NCBI RefSeq assembly: GCF_000317475.1
Contig: NC_019729.1
Location: 62,001-126,000, forward strand
Source of the DNA: Oscillatoria nigro-viridis PCC 7112
Lineage (GTDB): Bacteria > Cyanobacteriota > Cyanobacteriia > Cyanobacteriales > Microcoleaceae
Length of the DNA: 64,000 nucleotides
Direction of reading: 5' to 3'
The notes under the pieces are model-generated. The model was not told the DNA's origin. It worked only from the letters and a program-made list of their open reading frames with translations, and ran no database searches. Numbering within the stretch: position 1 is the stretch's first letter; every line of letters begins with the position of its first letter. Position numbers and translations under genes: made by a program. This document shows, piece by piece, positions 27,609-36,941 of this stretch.

Positions 27609-28257
27609 ACTCTCCATACCTTTTCGATTGCGAGTGTCTCTCACAATTGTGATTGGCATGGGCTTTCTGAAGACAGGCGCTTGGCTGTGGCTGGGAATTT
27701 ATGGGGCGATCGCACTTTTTTGGTCGTTTCGGCTCAGGGCTCCGGTGCGAACCCTAGCGCAACTGTTGGGAGCAGAATTGCTTTTTCTCTCGTTATTAGT
27801 GCTGCCCCAAGGTTGGGAACGCGCCAGTTTTCTGTTGCTGCGTTCCCTAATTTGCCTGCTAATTATGAACAGCTTCCTGCTAACTTTGCCACCCCACAGT
27901 TTCGGAATCGCCCTCAAAGGATTACCCCTACCAGCAGGTTTGCAAGAGATTGTACTTTTAACAGGACAATACTTAGAAATCCTGCTGGCCGAAGTCAACC
28001 GCATGAAAATATCTGCCCAACTCCGGGGCTTGTCCGGTACCGGAGGATGGCTGCGTTACGCCAGTGCTTCCATGATCGGAGCGCTTTATTTGCGAAGTCT
28101 CGATCGGGCAGAAAGAGTACACGCAGCCATGCTAATTCGCGGCTATCAAGGAAGTTTGCCCGCCGACTCAAAATCGACACCTAAAGAGCGACTCTGGCTG
28201 ACAATAACAATTTTAATAGTAGCCGGATTAACAATAGCTTCTTACGGTTATTCGTAA
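27601..28257 (+). CDS. cbiQ: ECF transporter transmembrane protein CbiQ
   Basis: A 218-residue T-component that couples the substrate-binding subunit to the ATPase. It has four or five hydrophobic segments and a cytoplasmic region with RMKISAQLRGLSGTG and ERVHAAMLIRGYQG, the two Ala-Arg-Gly-type coupling helices of the family. The start ATG lies within the end of cbiM, indicating translational coupling. It is on the short side for the family, as expected for the cyanobacterial type. Confidence 0.85.
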   Translation: MSKLSIPFRLRVSLTIVIGMGFLKTGAWLWLGIYGAIALFWSFRLRAPVRTLAQLLGAELLFLSLLVLPQGWERASFLLLRSLICLLIMNSFLLTLPPHSFGIALKGLPLPAGLQEIVLLTGQYLEILLAEVNRMKISAQLRGLSGTGGWLRYASASMIGALYLRSLDRAERVHAAMLIRGYQGSLPADSKSTPKERLWLTITILIVAGLTIASYGYS

Positions 28258-28439
28258 TTGGGCATTGGGCATTTAACTGGTTCCCCGGCTCTGCCTGGGA
28301 ATCGATATCCAGTGGCTCTGCCTCGCTTCTTGCGGAGGAAAATTGCAGGCAAAGCCGACAGATCTGCGTTCCCAGGATCTGCCTGGGAACGAGTTGAAAT
28401 TATTCAATCTCAAATCTAAAATCTCAAATCTAAAATCGG
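28258..28439. repeat. Palindromic TTCCCAGG/CCTGGGAA repeat
   Basis: The cbiQ-cbiO spacer contains two copies of a palindromic family: GTTCCCAGG-ATCTG-CCTGGGAAC at 28368-28390, and a less perfect one near 28280-28303. A related copy lies inside the membrane-protein gene at 59715-61493. It is followed by AAAATCT heptamers up to the cbiO start. Confidence 0.6.
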
Positions 28440-29174
28440 ATGACTAATCTCAAATCCGCACCAACAATCGAAGTGCAAGACTTAATATTTGGCTATCCCG
28501 AACAAAAGCCAATATTGCGGGGAATTTCTTTTAGCTTGCAACCGGGAGAAAGAGTTGCTCTACTAGGCCTGACAGGTGCTGGTAAAAGCACTTTGCTCGA
28601 AAACTTGATCGGATTAAAAATGCCTCAAGCGGGCGAGATTAGAGTGCAGGGAAAAAAGCTGGAAGAGGCGACTTTATCGCAGGCGCGCAGGCAGATTGGA
28701 TTTTGCTTTCAAGATGCTAACGACCAGCTATTTATGCCGACTATTTTAGAGGATGTCATGTTTGGGCCGCGCAATTACGGAGTGCCGCCGGGAGTTGCGC
28801 GCGATCGAGCTTTATCGCTATTAGACGAATTTGGTTTAGTAGAATTTGCCAACCGTTCGGCCCACGAACTTTCGGGAGGTCAAAGAAGATTAGCAGCCTT
28901 GGCAGCAATTTTAGCATTAGAGCCGGCAATTTTAATCTTAGATGAGCCGACTAACGGACTCGATCCGTCGTGGCGGCGTCATTTGGCTAAGGTTTTGTCC
29001 CAATTGCCGATCGAGGTAATTTTGATCGCGTCCCACAATTTGAATTGGATCGGGAAAACGACTCAAAGGGCGTTAGTTTTGGCTGACGGTCAGATTCAGG
29101 TCGATCGAGAAACGCAAGAATTGCTAAAAGATCGATCGACTCTTGAATATTACAATTTGCCGCCTGATTGGTAA
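28440..29174 (+). CDS. cbiO: ECF transporter ATPase CbiO
   Basis: A 244-residue ABC ATPase that powers the metal importer. It shows Walker A LLGLTGAGKSTLLENL near residue 40, the Q-loop at IGFCFQDANDQLFMPTI (EcfA-type 'DANDQLF'), the signature HELSGGQRRLAALAAI and Walker B LILDEPTNGLDPS. The repeat-filled 182-bp spacer from cbiQ does not rule out a common transcript. Confidence 0.92.
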   Translation: MTNLKSAPTIEVQDLIFGYPEQKPILRGISFSLQPGERVALLGLTGAGKSTLLENLIGLKMPQAGEIRVQGKKLEEATLSQARRQIGFCFQDANDQLFMPTILEDVMFGPRNYGVPPGVARDRALSLLDEFGLVEFANRSAHELSGGQRRLAALAAILALEPAILILDEPTNGLDPSWRRHLAKVLSQLPIEVILIASHNLNWIGKTTQRALVLADGQIQVDRETQELLKDRSTLEYYNLPPDW

Positions 29175-29289
29175 TTAGCCATTAGTCATTCCTGCCGTAA
29201 ATAAAGCCGTCATAACTGCAAGCTAGTGCTTTATTTATGAGCTATTTGCTGACTATTCTGTCGCAATTAAAGGCAATATATAGCTGTAA

Positions 29290-30294
29290 TTAAAGCTCGA
29301 ATTTGCGAACAGCCTCATTGTACAGATGAATAGCTAAATCGCAAATAATTTGTTCATTTTTAAAGTCACTTCCTAACTTCTGTTTCGCCGTTTGAACACA
29401 CATTTTCATCAACTCGGATGAACTTTCGACGTGCAGCGCGATCGCCCTTTGCTTTTGTTCAAAACCGACCTCGATTTCCGCGAGCCTTTTGACCGCTTGA
29501 AAATTCGCAGATTGCTCTAAATTTGCCGCCATTTTTTCCTGCTTTTTCCTTTGCACTTCCTCGGAAAAACCCGCAGCAATGAGTCCTGCAGGTAAAGCAA
29601 AAATTCCGATTCCCAAAAATGCTAATATTGCTCCTAAAAATTTCCCTAAAGGAGTGATTGGATAAATATCACCGTAACCGACAGTAGTTAATGTCACAAC
29701 TCCCCACCACATTGCATCGGGGATGCTCGCAAAAGTTTCTGGATGCGCCTCGTTTTCAACAAAATACATGACGCTAGAGGCAAATATTAACAGAATAAAA
29801 ACTGCAAAGGCAGTGGCAATTAACTCCTCTTTTTTAGCGTACAATACTGCTCCCAGAGTTCTGAGAGACTCTGAATAACGGCTCATTTTTAGCAACCGCA
29901 ACAAGCGCAGTAGGCGAATTAAATTAACGAAGCTTAAATTAGGAAATAACAGCAATGAGTAAAACGGTAAGATTGAAATTAAATCGATCAGACTTAGCGG
30001 TGTAAGACCGTATCTCAATCTTCCCCAAAACGGGTGGCTGTATCTGCTATCGACTGTACACACCCACAACCTCAAAAGATATTCTATGGTAAATACTAAG
30101 GATGAAACAATTTCGATATTTTCCAAGATTAGCTGTTGTTCTTGCGACAATGTAGGTGAAGTAGAAGCAATAAAAGCTGCGACGTTGATCGCAATTAAAC
30201 AAGTGATAAAAATATCGTCGGCTAAACTGTAAAAATTGCCGAGTTCGGATTTTTCTAAAATTGCATATATTTGACTTTTGATTTGTTTCGGCAT
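29290..30294 (-). CDS. Voltage-gated-type potassium channel
   Basis: A 334-residue protein of the ion transporter (Kv-like) superfamily. Six membrane segments are suggested: S1 near residue 25, S4 with a regular arginine pattern (IRLLRLLRLLKMSRYSESLR), and a pore with selectivity filter TLTTVGYGDIYP. The C-terminal cytoplasmic tail is a coiled coil (KKQEKMAANLEQSANFQAV and following). TVGYGD is the potassium filter, so K+ conduction is well supported; gating behaviour is not known. It is monocistronic. Confidence 0.88.
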   Translation of the reverse strand: MPKQIKSQIYAILEKSELGNFYSLADDIFITCLIAINVAAFIASTSPTLSQEQQLILENIEIVSSLVFTIEYLLRLWVCTVDSRYSHPFWGRLRYGLTPLSLIDLISILPFYSLLLFPNLSFVNLIRLLRLLRLLKMSRYSESLRTLGAVLYAKKEELIATAFAVFILLIFASSVMYFVENEAHPETFASIPDAMWWGVVTLTTVGYGDIYPITPLGKFLGAILAFLGIGIFALPAGLIAAGFSEEVQRKKQEKMAANLEQSANFQAVKRLAEIEVGFEQKQRAIALHVESSSELMKMCVQTAKQKLGSDFKNEQIICDLAIHLYNEAVRKFEL

Positions 30295-30679
30295 CTGATT
30301 TTCTCCTAAAAAATGAACAATTAACCCTCGCGCTTTACTACAGTCTAAGCAATTAGATTCAAAAAATTAAGCAGGAGTTAGCCTGGGAGCATCTCAATGA
30401 AAGCAGCCCTCCGCTAGAAATAGGAGTTAGGAGTCAGGAGTCAGAAGCCAGGAGAAAAGAGTCAGAAGTCAGAAGTCAGGAGCCAGAATCAGTATTTTTA
30501 CAAATATGAGATGCTCCCGTTAGCCTAAAGTTAAAAATTGGTTTCTTCAGAGAGGCTCTTGTTACGAAATTCAATATTTATCAGGGAAAGTGGGTTGTTT
30601 GGGGCAACGGCGTTCTAGTAAAATTTAGAGTTGATCTGGAAAGAATTTCCAACTATTACTGGGTTTGCAGGCAAAAATC
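30295..30679. other. Spacer with MITE-like element
   Basis: This region upstream of the divergent channel and dehydrogenase genes contains the MITE-like element at 30385-30518. The rest is AT-rich and should hold the two promoters. Confidence 0.4.
30385..30518. mobile_element. MITE-like element with terminal inverted repeats and 8-bp direct flank
   Basis: The 134-bp element begins GGGAGCATCTC and ends GAGATGCTCCC, a perfect 11-bp inverted pair. It is flanked on both sides by GTTAGCCT (30377-30384 and 30519-30526), an apparent 8-bp target duplication. The core carries imperfect GTCAGAA/GTCAGGA tandem units. It is non-coding, so it would have moved by a transposase elsewhere. A less preserved copy lies at 2855-2975. 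Confidence 0.65.
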
Positions 30680-31687
30680 ATGAAGGTAGCCGTATTCAGC
30701 ACCAAATCCTACGATCGCACATTTCTGGAAGCAGCGAATGTCGGCGGCAAACACGATTTAGTTTTTTTTGAACCGCGTCTGAACCTGGAAACCAGCGTTT
30801 TGGCTGCTGGATTTCCGGCAGTCTGCGCGTTCGTGAACGACTCGTTGGACGCGAAAACGCTGCTGGGCATTGCCGAAAAAGGCGTCCGCTTGCTGGCCCT
30901 GAGATCGGCGGGATTCAATCACGTCGATTTAGCAGCAGCGAGGGATTTAGACCTAACTATACTGCGAGTTCCGGCTTATTCTCCCTACGCAGTGGCAGAA
31001 CACGCAGTCGCTTTGATTTTGTCCCTCAACCGCAGAATCCATCGGGCCTACAACCGCGTCCGCGAAGGCAATTTCGCCCTAGACGGCCTGTTGGGTTTTG
31101 ACCTCCACGGCAAAACGGTGGGAATTGTCGGAACAGGCAGAATTGGCGCAATTACTGCCAAAATTCTGCACGGATTCGGGTGTCGCCTGGTGGGATACGA
31201 TGTTTACCAAAATCCGGATTGCCTCGCCCTAGGCATGGAATACGTCGCACTCCCGGAACTGTTCGCCGCCTCTGATATTGTCAGCCTCCACTGTCCGCTG
31301 ATACCGGAAACTTACCATTTAATCGGTGCAGAGGCGATCGGGCAAATGAAACCGGGGATGATGCTGATCAATACCAGCCGCGGTCAGTTGATTGACACTA
31401 AAGCTGTTACCAAAGCACTGAAATCTGGTATAATTGGCTACCTCGGCTTAGATGTTTACGAACAAGAGACGGATCTGTTTTTTGAGGATTTGTCAAATCA
31501 CGTCATTCAAGACGACGTTTTTCAGCGTTTGCTGACTTTTCCAAACGTCCTGATTACCGGACACCAAGCTTTTTTTACCGAGGAAGCTTTGAAAAATATC
31601 GCCGAAACCACGATCGGCAACATCACCGACTTTGAACAAGGACGCCCTTGCCCCAATCAAATCGACCTCGATCGACTGAAAAAATGA
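30680..31687 (+). CDS. D-2-hydroxyacid dehydrogenase (D-lactate dehydrogenase type)
   Basis: A 335-residue NAD-dependent enzyme that interconverts 2-oxoacids and D-2-hydroxyacids, closest in layout to fermentative D-lactate dehydrogenase. The NAD fold motif is [20 protein letters not shown]. The catalytic Arg lies in [14 protein letters not shown], the Glu in [12 protein letters not shown] and the His in [13 protein letters not shown]. An ATG at 30680 is preferred over a TTG five codons upstream. In cyanobacteria this enzyme supports dark fermentation. Substrate choice is inferred. Confidence 0.88.
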   Translation: MKVAVFSTKSYDRTFLEAANVGGKHDLVFFEPRLNLETSVLAAGFPAVCAFVNDSLDAKTLLGIAEKGVRLLALRSAGFNHVDLAAARDLDLTILRVPAYSPYAVAEHAVALILSLNRRIHRAYNRVREGNFALDGLLGFDLHGKTVGIVGTGRIGAITAKILHGFGCRLVGYDVYQNPDCLALGMEYVALPELFAASDIVSLHCPLIPETYHLIGAEAIGQMKPGMMLINTSRGQLIDTKAVTKALKSGIIGYLGLDVYEQETDLFFEDLSNHVIQDDVFQRLLTFPNVLITGHQAFFTEEALKNIAETTIGNITDFEQGRPCPNQIDLDRLKK

Positions 31688-31883
31688 GTCAAAAGACCGA
31701 TTTGGCAGCGAAGGCAATTGTTTACAATCAAGTCATATCGTTATTTTTGCTTGCAATTTGTGAGACTCTGCCTTAGTCTCATCAATTAGTCCCTGCAGCG
31801 CGGATGCTGTGCTAATTGCCGGAGAATTATACTGGCAGCAATTCACAGCCTGCAATTTTACCTGACAACGGAGTAAGTATCCA

Positions 31884-32321
31884 ATGACACAAGCTAACTT
31901 TTCGGACGAGACACAAACAATCACTGAAGTGGTGAGAGTAGATCTGGTGGAGGACAAACCGGGGGTCATGACTACAGTGACAACCACAGAAACACCGACG
32001 AGCCAGTTCCAAGATATTAAAGACCAAGTTATTACAATTTTGTCAGAACTTCCAGCCTATCTCTCTAATTTTTTTGCTGACTACCAAAGGCCCCTCATAA
32101 CTGTTGGTTTAATTTTGGCAGGCGGTATTAGTATTAAGGTAATGCTGGGAGTTTTAGGTGCTCTTAACGATGTCCCTTTGGTAGCTCCAATTTTTGAGTT
32201 GATTGGCATGGGATATACGGGTTGGTTTGTTTACCGCTATCTGCTCAAGGCTTCCGATCGCCAAGAGTTGTTAACGGAAATTGATTCTTTAAAAGAACAA
32301 GTTGTAGGTAAAGATTCTTAA
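31884..32321 (+). CDS. CAAD-domain (CURT1-like) thylakoid protein
   Basis: A 145-residue protein with a Thr/Glu/Asp-rich N-terminus of about 50 residues, two hydrophobic helices (LITVGLILAGGISIKVMLGV and APIFELIGMGYTGWFVYRYL) and a C-terminal amphipathic helix. This is the layout of the cyanobacterial aminoacyl-tRNA synthetase appended domain family, related to CURT1, which sits in thylakoids and curves membranes. It stands alone here rather than fused to a synthetase. Confidence 0.85.
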   Translation: MTQANFSDETQTITEVVRVDLVEDKPGVMTTVTTTETPTSQFQDIKDQVITILSELPAYLSNFFADYQRPLITVGLILAGGISIKVMLGVLGALNDVPLVAPIFELIGMGYTGWFVYRYLLKASDRQELLTEIDSLKEQVVGKDS

Positions 32322-32462
32322 ACGGATGTTGAAGGAAGGGGGAAGAGGGAAGACGGAAGAAGGAAGAAGGAAGAAGGAAGAATGAGGATTTTTCCCGCTC
32401 TCCCTTCTCCAAATCTCGGACTCCTCCCTCTCCCCCTCTCCCTTTCTCCCACTCTCCCGCTC
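32322..32462. repeat. GA-rich and CT-rich short-repeat tract
   Basis: The spacer between the CAAD gene and aroA is made of imperfect GGAAGAA units followed by a CTCCCTCTCC-rich part, so the two halves can pair. A similar tract lies at 46970-47040. Apparent reading frames across it are repeat translations. Confidence 0.5.
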
Positions 32463-33818
32463 TCAATTTGGATGGCAAACTTGTTGCAAAGTGGCGGTAA
32501 AGTCGGGGTAGGAAATGGCAGCAGCTTCTGCCCGGTGAATGTTAGTAATACCTGTGGCATTGAGGGCTGCGATCGCCAAACTCATCGCTATTCTGTGGTC
32601 GGTGTAGCTGTCAACATCCGCGCCGGTCAAAGGAGTTCCCCCGGTAATTTCTAAACCGTCGGGTAACTCGGAAATTTGAGCTCCCATGCGGTTGAGTTCC
32701 GCAGCAGTCACGGCCAGCCGATCGCTCTCTTTGACGCGCAACTCGGCCGCATCTCGAATTATTGTAGTACCGGACGCAAAGACCGCCGCTACGGCCAAAA
32801 TCGGAATTTCGTCAATCAGCCGGGGAATTAAGTCGCCCGCAATGGTGCATCCCCGCAATTGGCCGGAACTGCGAACCAAAATATCCGCTACAGGTTCTCC
32901 GGCGGCCTCTCGCTGATTTTGCAGTTCAATGTCGGCGCCCATCATTTCCAAAGCTTCCAAAATGCCTGTACGAGTTGGGTTGACGCCGACATTTTCGACT
33001 ACGAGTTCCGAACCGGGGACGATCGCCCCAGCAACTAGCCAAAATGCCGCCGAACTAATATCCCCCGGTACAATCACATTCTGTCCTTGCAGTTGTGTCG
33101 GCCCAGTAACTGTCACGCTGCAAGTTTCTGGATCGACGCTCAATTGGGCTCCAAACGCTCGCAGCATCCGCTCGCTGTGATCCCGCGACAGAGCGGGTTC
33201 TGTGACTGTAGTTTCTCCGCTTGCCATCAAACCGGCGAGCAAAATGCAAGATTTAACTTGAGCCGAGGCGATCGGAGAATGGTAGTGAATCGGTTTTAAC
33301 TGCTGTCCCAGTATCGCTAAGGGAGCTAAAGAATTACTTTTTCGGCCCCAAATTTGCGCTCCCATTTGTTGCAGCGGTTTAATGACGCGCGACATGGGGC
33401 GCGATCGCAGAGAACTGTCACCCGTTACCGCATAAAAACGCCCCGGATGAGAGGCTAAAATTCCCAACATCAGCCGCATCGTCGTGCCGGAATTGCCCGC
33501 ATCCAAGACTTCCACAGGCTCCTCTAAATCGCCAATTCCGACGCCCCGGACTGTCACCCGTTCCGCGTTGAGTTCAGAAACTTTGGCTCCCAGAAGCGAG
33601 AAACATTTAGCCGTGCTGCGGGGGTCTTCTCCTAGCAGCAGTCCCTCAATTGTAGTTTCACCTCGGGCGATCGCACCCAACATCAAAGCTCGGTGAGAAA
33701 TCGACTTATCGCCCGGAACTCGAATCCTCCCCGCCAGCGACAAGCCCGAGGCAGGTTTTTGAATTCTTAAAGTTTGGCTTTTGTCAAGAAGCGTAGTAGT
33801 TATAATGTCAGCTTGCAT
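32463..33818 (-). CDS. aroA: 3-phosphoshikimate 1-carboxyvinyltransferase (EPSP synthase)
   Basis: Sixth step of the shikimate pathway, joining shikimate 3-phosphate and phosphoenolpyruvate. The 451-residue length is normal. Diagnostic stretches are [20 protein letters not shown] at the start, [32 protein letters not shown] and [17 protein letters not shown], containing the substrate-binding and catalytic residues. It is on the minus strand and apparently monocistronic. The sequence pattern fits the cyanobacterial class; no comment on inhibitor sensitivity is possible by eye. Confidence 0.96.
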   Translation of the reverse strand: MQADIITTTLLDKSQTLRIQKPASGLSLAGRIRVPGDKSISHRALMLGAIARGETTIEGLLLGEDPRSTAKCFSLLGAKVSELNAERVTVRGVGIGDLEEPVEVLDAGNSGTTMRLMLGILASHPGRFYAVTGDSSLRSRPMSRVIKPLQQMGAQIWGRKSNSLAPLAILGQQLKPIHYHSPIASAQVKSCILLAGLMASGETTVTEPALSRDHSERMLRAFGAQLSVDPETCSVTVTGPTQLQGQNVIVPGDISSAAFWLVAGAIVPGSELVVENVGVNPTRTGILEALEMMGADIELQNQREAAGEPVADILVRSSGQLRGCTIAGDLIPRLIDEIPILAVAAVFASGTTIIRDAAELRVKESDRLAVTAAELNRMGAQISELPDGLEITGGTPLTGADVDSYTDHRIAMSLAIAALNATGITNIHRAEAAAISYPDFTATLQQVCHPN

Positions 33819-34256
33819 TGAGATAAACTATGATTGGATGGCGTTAGCTATCCTACCTTTTTCCCAGTCCTAAGTCAGTCGTCTTTTGTACGGCAGGCGG
33901 GTTTTTTCCCAATGTGCCCGGTTAACTTAAAGGCTGATTAAACTCGCCCGGAGACTCGGCTGTCACTTGTCGGCGACACGGGAGTGCGGACGCAACGGCA
34001 CGGATTTCACTTTAATTTCATCTTAATTTTACCAATATTATCCGTGTATCTGCTTAGATTTCATCTACCGCTCTCAGTTATCGACCAGATGATTGAATTG
34101 TGACTAAACAATTTTCGATTTTCGATTGCCAGTTGTAGATTTTGCATTTTTTTAAGCAAAAGCTCCGGAATTTGGAACTCAGCTAATCTAAAATCTAAAA
34201 TCTAAAGCTTAAAATCTCAAACCGCCCGATCCACAACAACTCCTACACTTTTGTTT
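33819..34256. other. Divergent spacer upstream of aroA
   Basis: A 438-bp region between aroA (minus) and a plus-strand hypothetical. It contains several AAAATCT heptamers near 34185-34215 and no coding frame. Both promoters should lie here. Confidence 0.4.
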
Positions 34257-34760
34257 ATGCTGACGCATCACCGCAAGCCTGTAAGTTTATCGCTGGTATC
34301 CACAGATTTACCGTTGTGGTCAGTTGTTGAAACCGCTGGTACGCTTTATCAAAAAGACCGCGATCGCTTTCACTTGTTGTTGCACGAACCAGCAATAATC
34401 GATCGCCAATTTTCCGATGGCTCCGACGAATCTGCCGAGCAAGTTACAATCTTGCCCCCAACTACAAAACCCCGGTTGCTCTGGCTAGAAGTTTCGCCCT
34501 ATCGAGTCATTATGACCATGCAAGGAAACGGCAAATACAGTTACCGCCACTGCTGGGAACGAGGAATGTACGGGCTGAGCCGTTATTGGCTTCAGGGCGA
34601 ATCGCTGGCGACTCCCGAACAGTTGCGACTCCGCAACTTCACTCGCAACTTGACGCTGACAGGAAAGCCGGAACCGGAACACTTGCGGTTAGAATATGAG
34701 TTGTGGTCGGAGAAAGTGCAACTCGGTCGCTATATTTTGAATCTAGAAATTCATCACTAA
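34257..34760 (+). CDS. Conserved-looking hypothetical protein
   Basis: About 167 residues from the ATG at 34257 (a TTG two codons earlier is possible). The protein is soluble and rich in Leu, Arg, Tyr and Trp, with stretches WSVVETAGTLYQKDRDRF and YSYRHCWERGMYGLSRYW. It resembles small cyanobacterial proteins of unknown function, but no domain was recognised. The composition and length make a real gene likely. Confidence 0.6.
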   Translation: MLTHHRKPVSLSLVSTDLPLWSVVETAGTLYQKDRDRFHLLLHEPAIIDRQFSDGSDESAEQVTILPPTTKPRLLWLEVSPYRVIMTMQGNGKYSYRHCWERGMYGLSRYWLQGESLATPEQLRLRNFTRNLTLTGKPEPEHLRLEYELWSEKVQLGRYILNLEIHH

Positions 34761-34826
34761 ACTGGGTAATGGGTAATGGGGAATTAGTAGATGCTATAGC
34801 CTTTCTCAGGTAAATTAGGTGTTCCC

Positions 34827-34874
34827 GGCCAAATAGGGCATCGGCCAAATAGGGCATCGGCCAAATAGGGCATC
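34827..34874. repeat. Three tandem copies of a 16-bp unit
   Basis: The unit GGCCAAATAGGGCATC occurs three times in perfect tandem array. It lies 3' of the hypothetical gene and has no coding meaning. Such arrays vary in copy number between strains. Confidence 0.8.
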
Positions 34875-35000
34875 GGCGCTTCCTTGTCTTTCTCCGAATT
34901 CTATAGCGCGTACCTCACTTCCTTGAATACCGCTATAGATGAAGGCGATGCCTTCCTCAAACTCAAAACTCACGCATTCAAAACTCAAAACTCTTAGCGT

Positions 35001-35480
35001 TTAGCGATTGCTCTTACAATAATTAATCAGTTTGCTAGTCAAAGCGTCTTGATTTGCGGCTGCTTGATTCGCCTGTTGGCCGGCTCTAATAATATCTGCT
35101 TGAGCTGTTTGGATTTGCTCTCGACCTTCTATACTTGTAGAAGCGAGATTTCCAGCCTGAAGACTTTTGCTTATGTCGCCGAGTGCTTGACTAATTTCCT
35201 GGAAGGATTTAACCGATGGCTTCTGAATTTCTTTGAGGGTTGGATCTGTTATTCGCAGAGCCTCAAGTTCATTCGCTATCAGGTTAAAATTTTTAGCTAA
35301 ATTGTCGGTAGTTGCAGCATCATTCCTGTCTTTATCAACATCAATGAGAGCGTTGCCTTTGTTGACAATTTTAGTAAACTTAGTACACTGGACAGCTCGG
35401 CTATCGCTGCAACTAACCGTCAGCGTACAGCAAGCAACAACTATCAGCAGGATGGCAATCTGTTTGCGAAAAAAGTACAT
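35001..35480 (-). CDS. Putative lipoprotein
   Basis: About 159 residues from the ATG at 35480, chosen because it begins a signal peptide: FRKQIAILLIVVACCTLTVS followed by Cys, a possible lipobox (TVSC). Upstream in-frame codons are repeat-derived. The mature part is helical with repeated heptads (LAKNFNLIANELEALRITDP, FQEISQALGDISKSLQAGNL) and resembles small cyanobacterial helical lipoproteins of unknown role. It is flanked by a tandem duplication on the 5' side. Confidence 0.7.
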   Translation of the reverse strand: MYFFRKQIAILLIVVACCTLTVSCSDSRAVQCTKFTKIVNKGNALIDVDKDRNDAATTDNLAKNFNLIANELEALRITDPTLKEIQKPSVKSFQEISQALGDISKSLQAGNLASTSIEGREQIQTAQADIIRAGQQANQAAANQDALTSKLINYCKSNR

Positions 35481-35534
35481 GAATCCTCGGTTGCAAAAAA
35501 AAGTAGATTCTGGGATTTTGTCGTAGAGTGCGTC

Positions 35535-35875
35535 ACTCGATTGTCGATTGTCGATTGTCGATTTTCGATTTAGTTGCGACATAGAATCAAAGGAGCTGGA
35601 ACTTTGGTCTAAAATTAGGGATTGTCCACAAGGCGAGTGTACGCGGCACAGTATCCGTTTTTGGGTGTGTCAGCGGGTCGATCGATATATCGACTGTCGA
35701 AAAACTTTACTCGATTGTCGATTGTCGATTGTCGATTTACTTGGGACATAGAATCAAAGGAGCTGGAACTTTGGTCTAAAATTAGGGATTGTCCACAAGG
35801 CGAGTGTACGCGGCACAGTATCCGTTTTTGGGTGTGTCAGCGGGTCGATCGATATATCGACTGTCGAAAAACTTT
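35535..35875. repeat. Tandem duplication of a 167-bp unit
   Basis: Two copies, 35535-35708 and about 35709-35875, are nearly identical with an offset of 167 bp. Each begins with GTCGATT heptamers, contains ATAGAATCAAAGGAGCTGG, and ends in ATATCGACTGTCGAAAAACT. Differences are confined to the heptamer region. It lies between the lipoprotein and the membrane HTH-like gene and is non-coding; open frames across it repeat each other. Confidence 0.8.
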
Positions 35876-35928
35876 CGCGGCATTCAGACACGCTCTACTA
35901 AGCTAAACTACGTACCTGTTTAGGAACT

Positions 35929-36606
35929 ATGGTCAAAAACAGCAATAACCTAAAAAAGGGAAGCATTTGGGGATATCTTACCCTGCTTTTGCCTATTTCC
36001 TTGACGGCGGTTGCCAGTTTCGAGTCGGGAAGGATGTTTTGGGCGATCGCCACCACAGCGGGCATTGCTTGGGCTTGCAGGCTCTACCAGCAGCAGCAAA
36101 AACATAAACTCGCTCATTTAGACTCGGTTTTCTACAAGTTGATCAAGGAAAATCAAGGGCGAGTGACGGCTTTGGATTTGGCGATGAATGCGAAACTCCC
36201 CGGAGAAAAGGTTCAAGAGTATCTCGACGAACGAGCTTCTGAGTTTGCCGCAGATTTTGAAGTGACGGAACAAGGCGGAATTTTGTATTATTTTCAAATA
36301 GCTCCAACTGTCAATCACAGCGAAACACCTAATGCGGGAATAGCTGTTCAAGAGCCTGCCACAAATCGGGAAAAAGCACAAGATAAAAAACCAAATTTAT
36401 TCCCCATTCCTCAAACCAAGACTCCTGAAAAGCCCAAAATCTCTTTTACCCAGACGGAACTCTCCCGCAGGTTCAAAGTTCACGCAACTACGATCGGCAA
36501 GTGGAAACTTAAGCCGGAGTTTGCTCAGTGGAGCCGGGAAAAAGATCCAGAGGATCTCGCCTGGGAATATTCTACAGAAAAAAAGCGATTTTATCCCAAA
36601 GATTGA
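35929..36606 (+). CDS. Membrane-anchored protein with winged-helix-like and C-terminal HTH-like regions
   Basis: A 225-residue protein. Residues about 13-55 hold one or two hydrophobic segments (IWGYLTLLLPISLTAVASF, MFWAIATTAGIAWA). A compact region follows (LIKENQGRVTALDLAMNAKL, AADFEVTEQGGILYYFQI) with the shape of a winged helix. After a Pro/Lys-rich linker comes a C-terminal HTH-like stretch, LSRRFKVHATTIGKWKLKPE. A membrane-tethered nucleic-acid-binding role is an inference from shape only. Recognised family: none. Confidence 0.6.
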   Translation: MVKNSNNLKKGSIWGYLTLLLPISLTAVASFESGRMFWAIATTAGIAWACRLYQQQQKHKLAHLDSVFYKLIKENQGRVTALDLAMNAKLPGEKVQEYLDERASEFAADFEVTEQGGILYYFQIAPTVNHSETPNAGIAVQEPATNREKAQDKKPNLFPIPQTKTPEKPKISFTQTELSRRFKVHATTIGKWKLKPEFAQWSREKDPEDLAWEYSTEKKRFYPKD

Positions 36607-36941
36607 GTTCCTCCGGTATTCGCCAAAATATCTCAAGAAACCCGGTTTATACGACGCTCTGCGCTTAGTAACGAAGAATTTGGGAAGAAAGCGGGTTTCT
36701 GAAATATGAGCGCGTCCTGGACTAATTTTACTGCGGTTGACCGCTAGCATCCAGGATACAAGCCCCCGGATTCATCCGTGGGGTTAATTCTAAAATCTAA
36801 AATCTAAAATCTAAAATCTAAAATCTAAAATCGATTGACCGATCGACCTGTGTAGGTTATTTTAAGTAAAATCGTGTTTTGCTGAGTCTGCCAAACAAAA
36901 ATCGGTAAATTCGATCGTCCTATCGGTGACTTTTTTCTCCT
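36607..36941. other. Spacer with AAAATCT heptamer run
   Basis: A 335-bp gap whose centre (about 36788-36835) is a near-perfect run of seven TCTAAAA units. The rest contains no coding frame and should hold the promoter of the monooxygenase-like gene. Confidence 0.5.
36788..36835. repeat. TCTAAAA heptamer array
   Basis: About seven tandem 7-base units (TCTAAAATCTAAAATCTAAA...) end just before the gene-proximal region. The same unit occurs as shorter runs near 4970, 14060, 28400, 34185 and 48065, so it is a dispersed short tandem repeat family of this genome. Confidence 0.8.

Noticed and set aside
32245-32654. Small frames in the GA/CT-rich tract next to aroA.
   Set aside because: Translations of simple repeats.
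35541-35875. Possible CRISPR-like array from GTCGATT units and repeated blocks.
   Set aside because: The repeats are contiguous heptamers and one 167-bp duplication, with no regularly spaced unique spacers and no cas genes.
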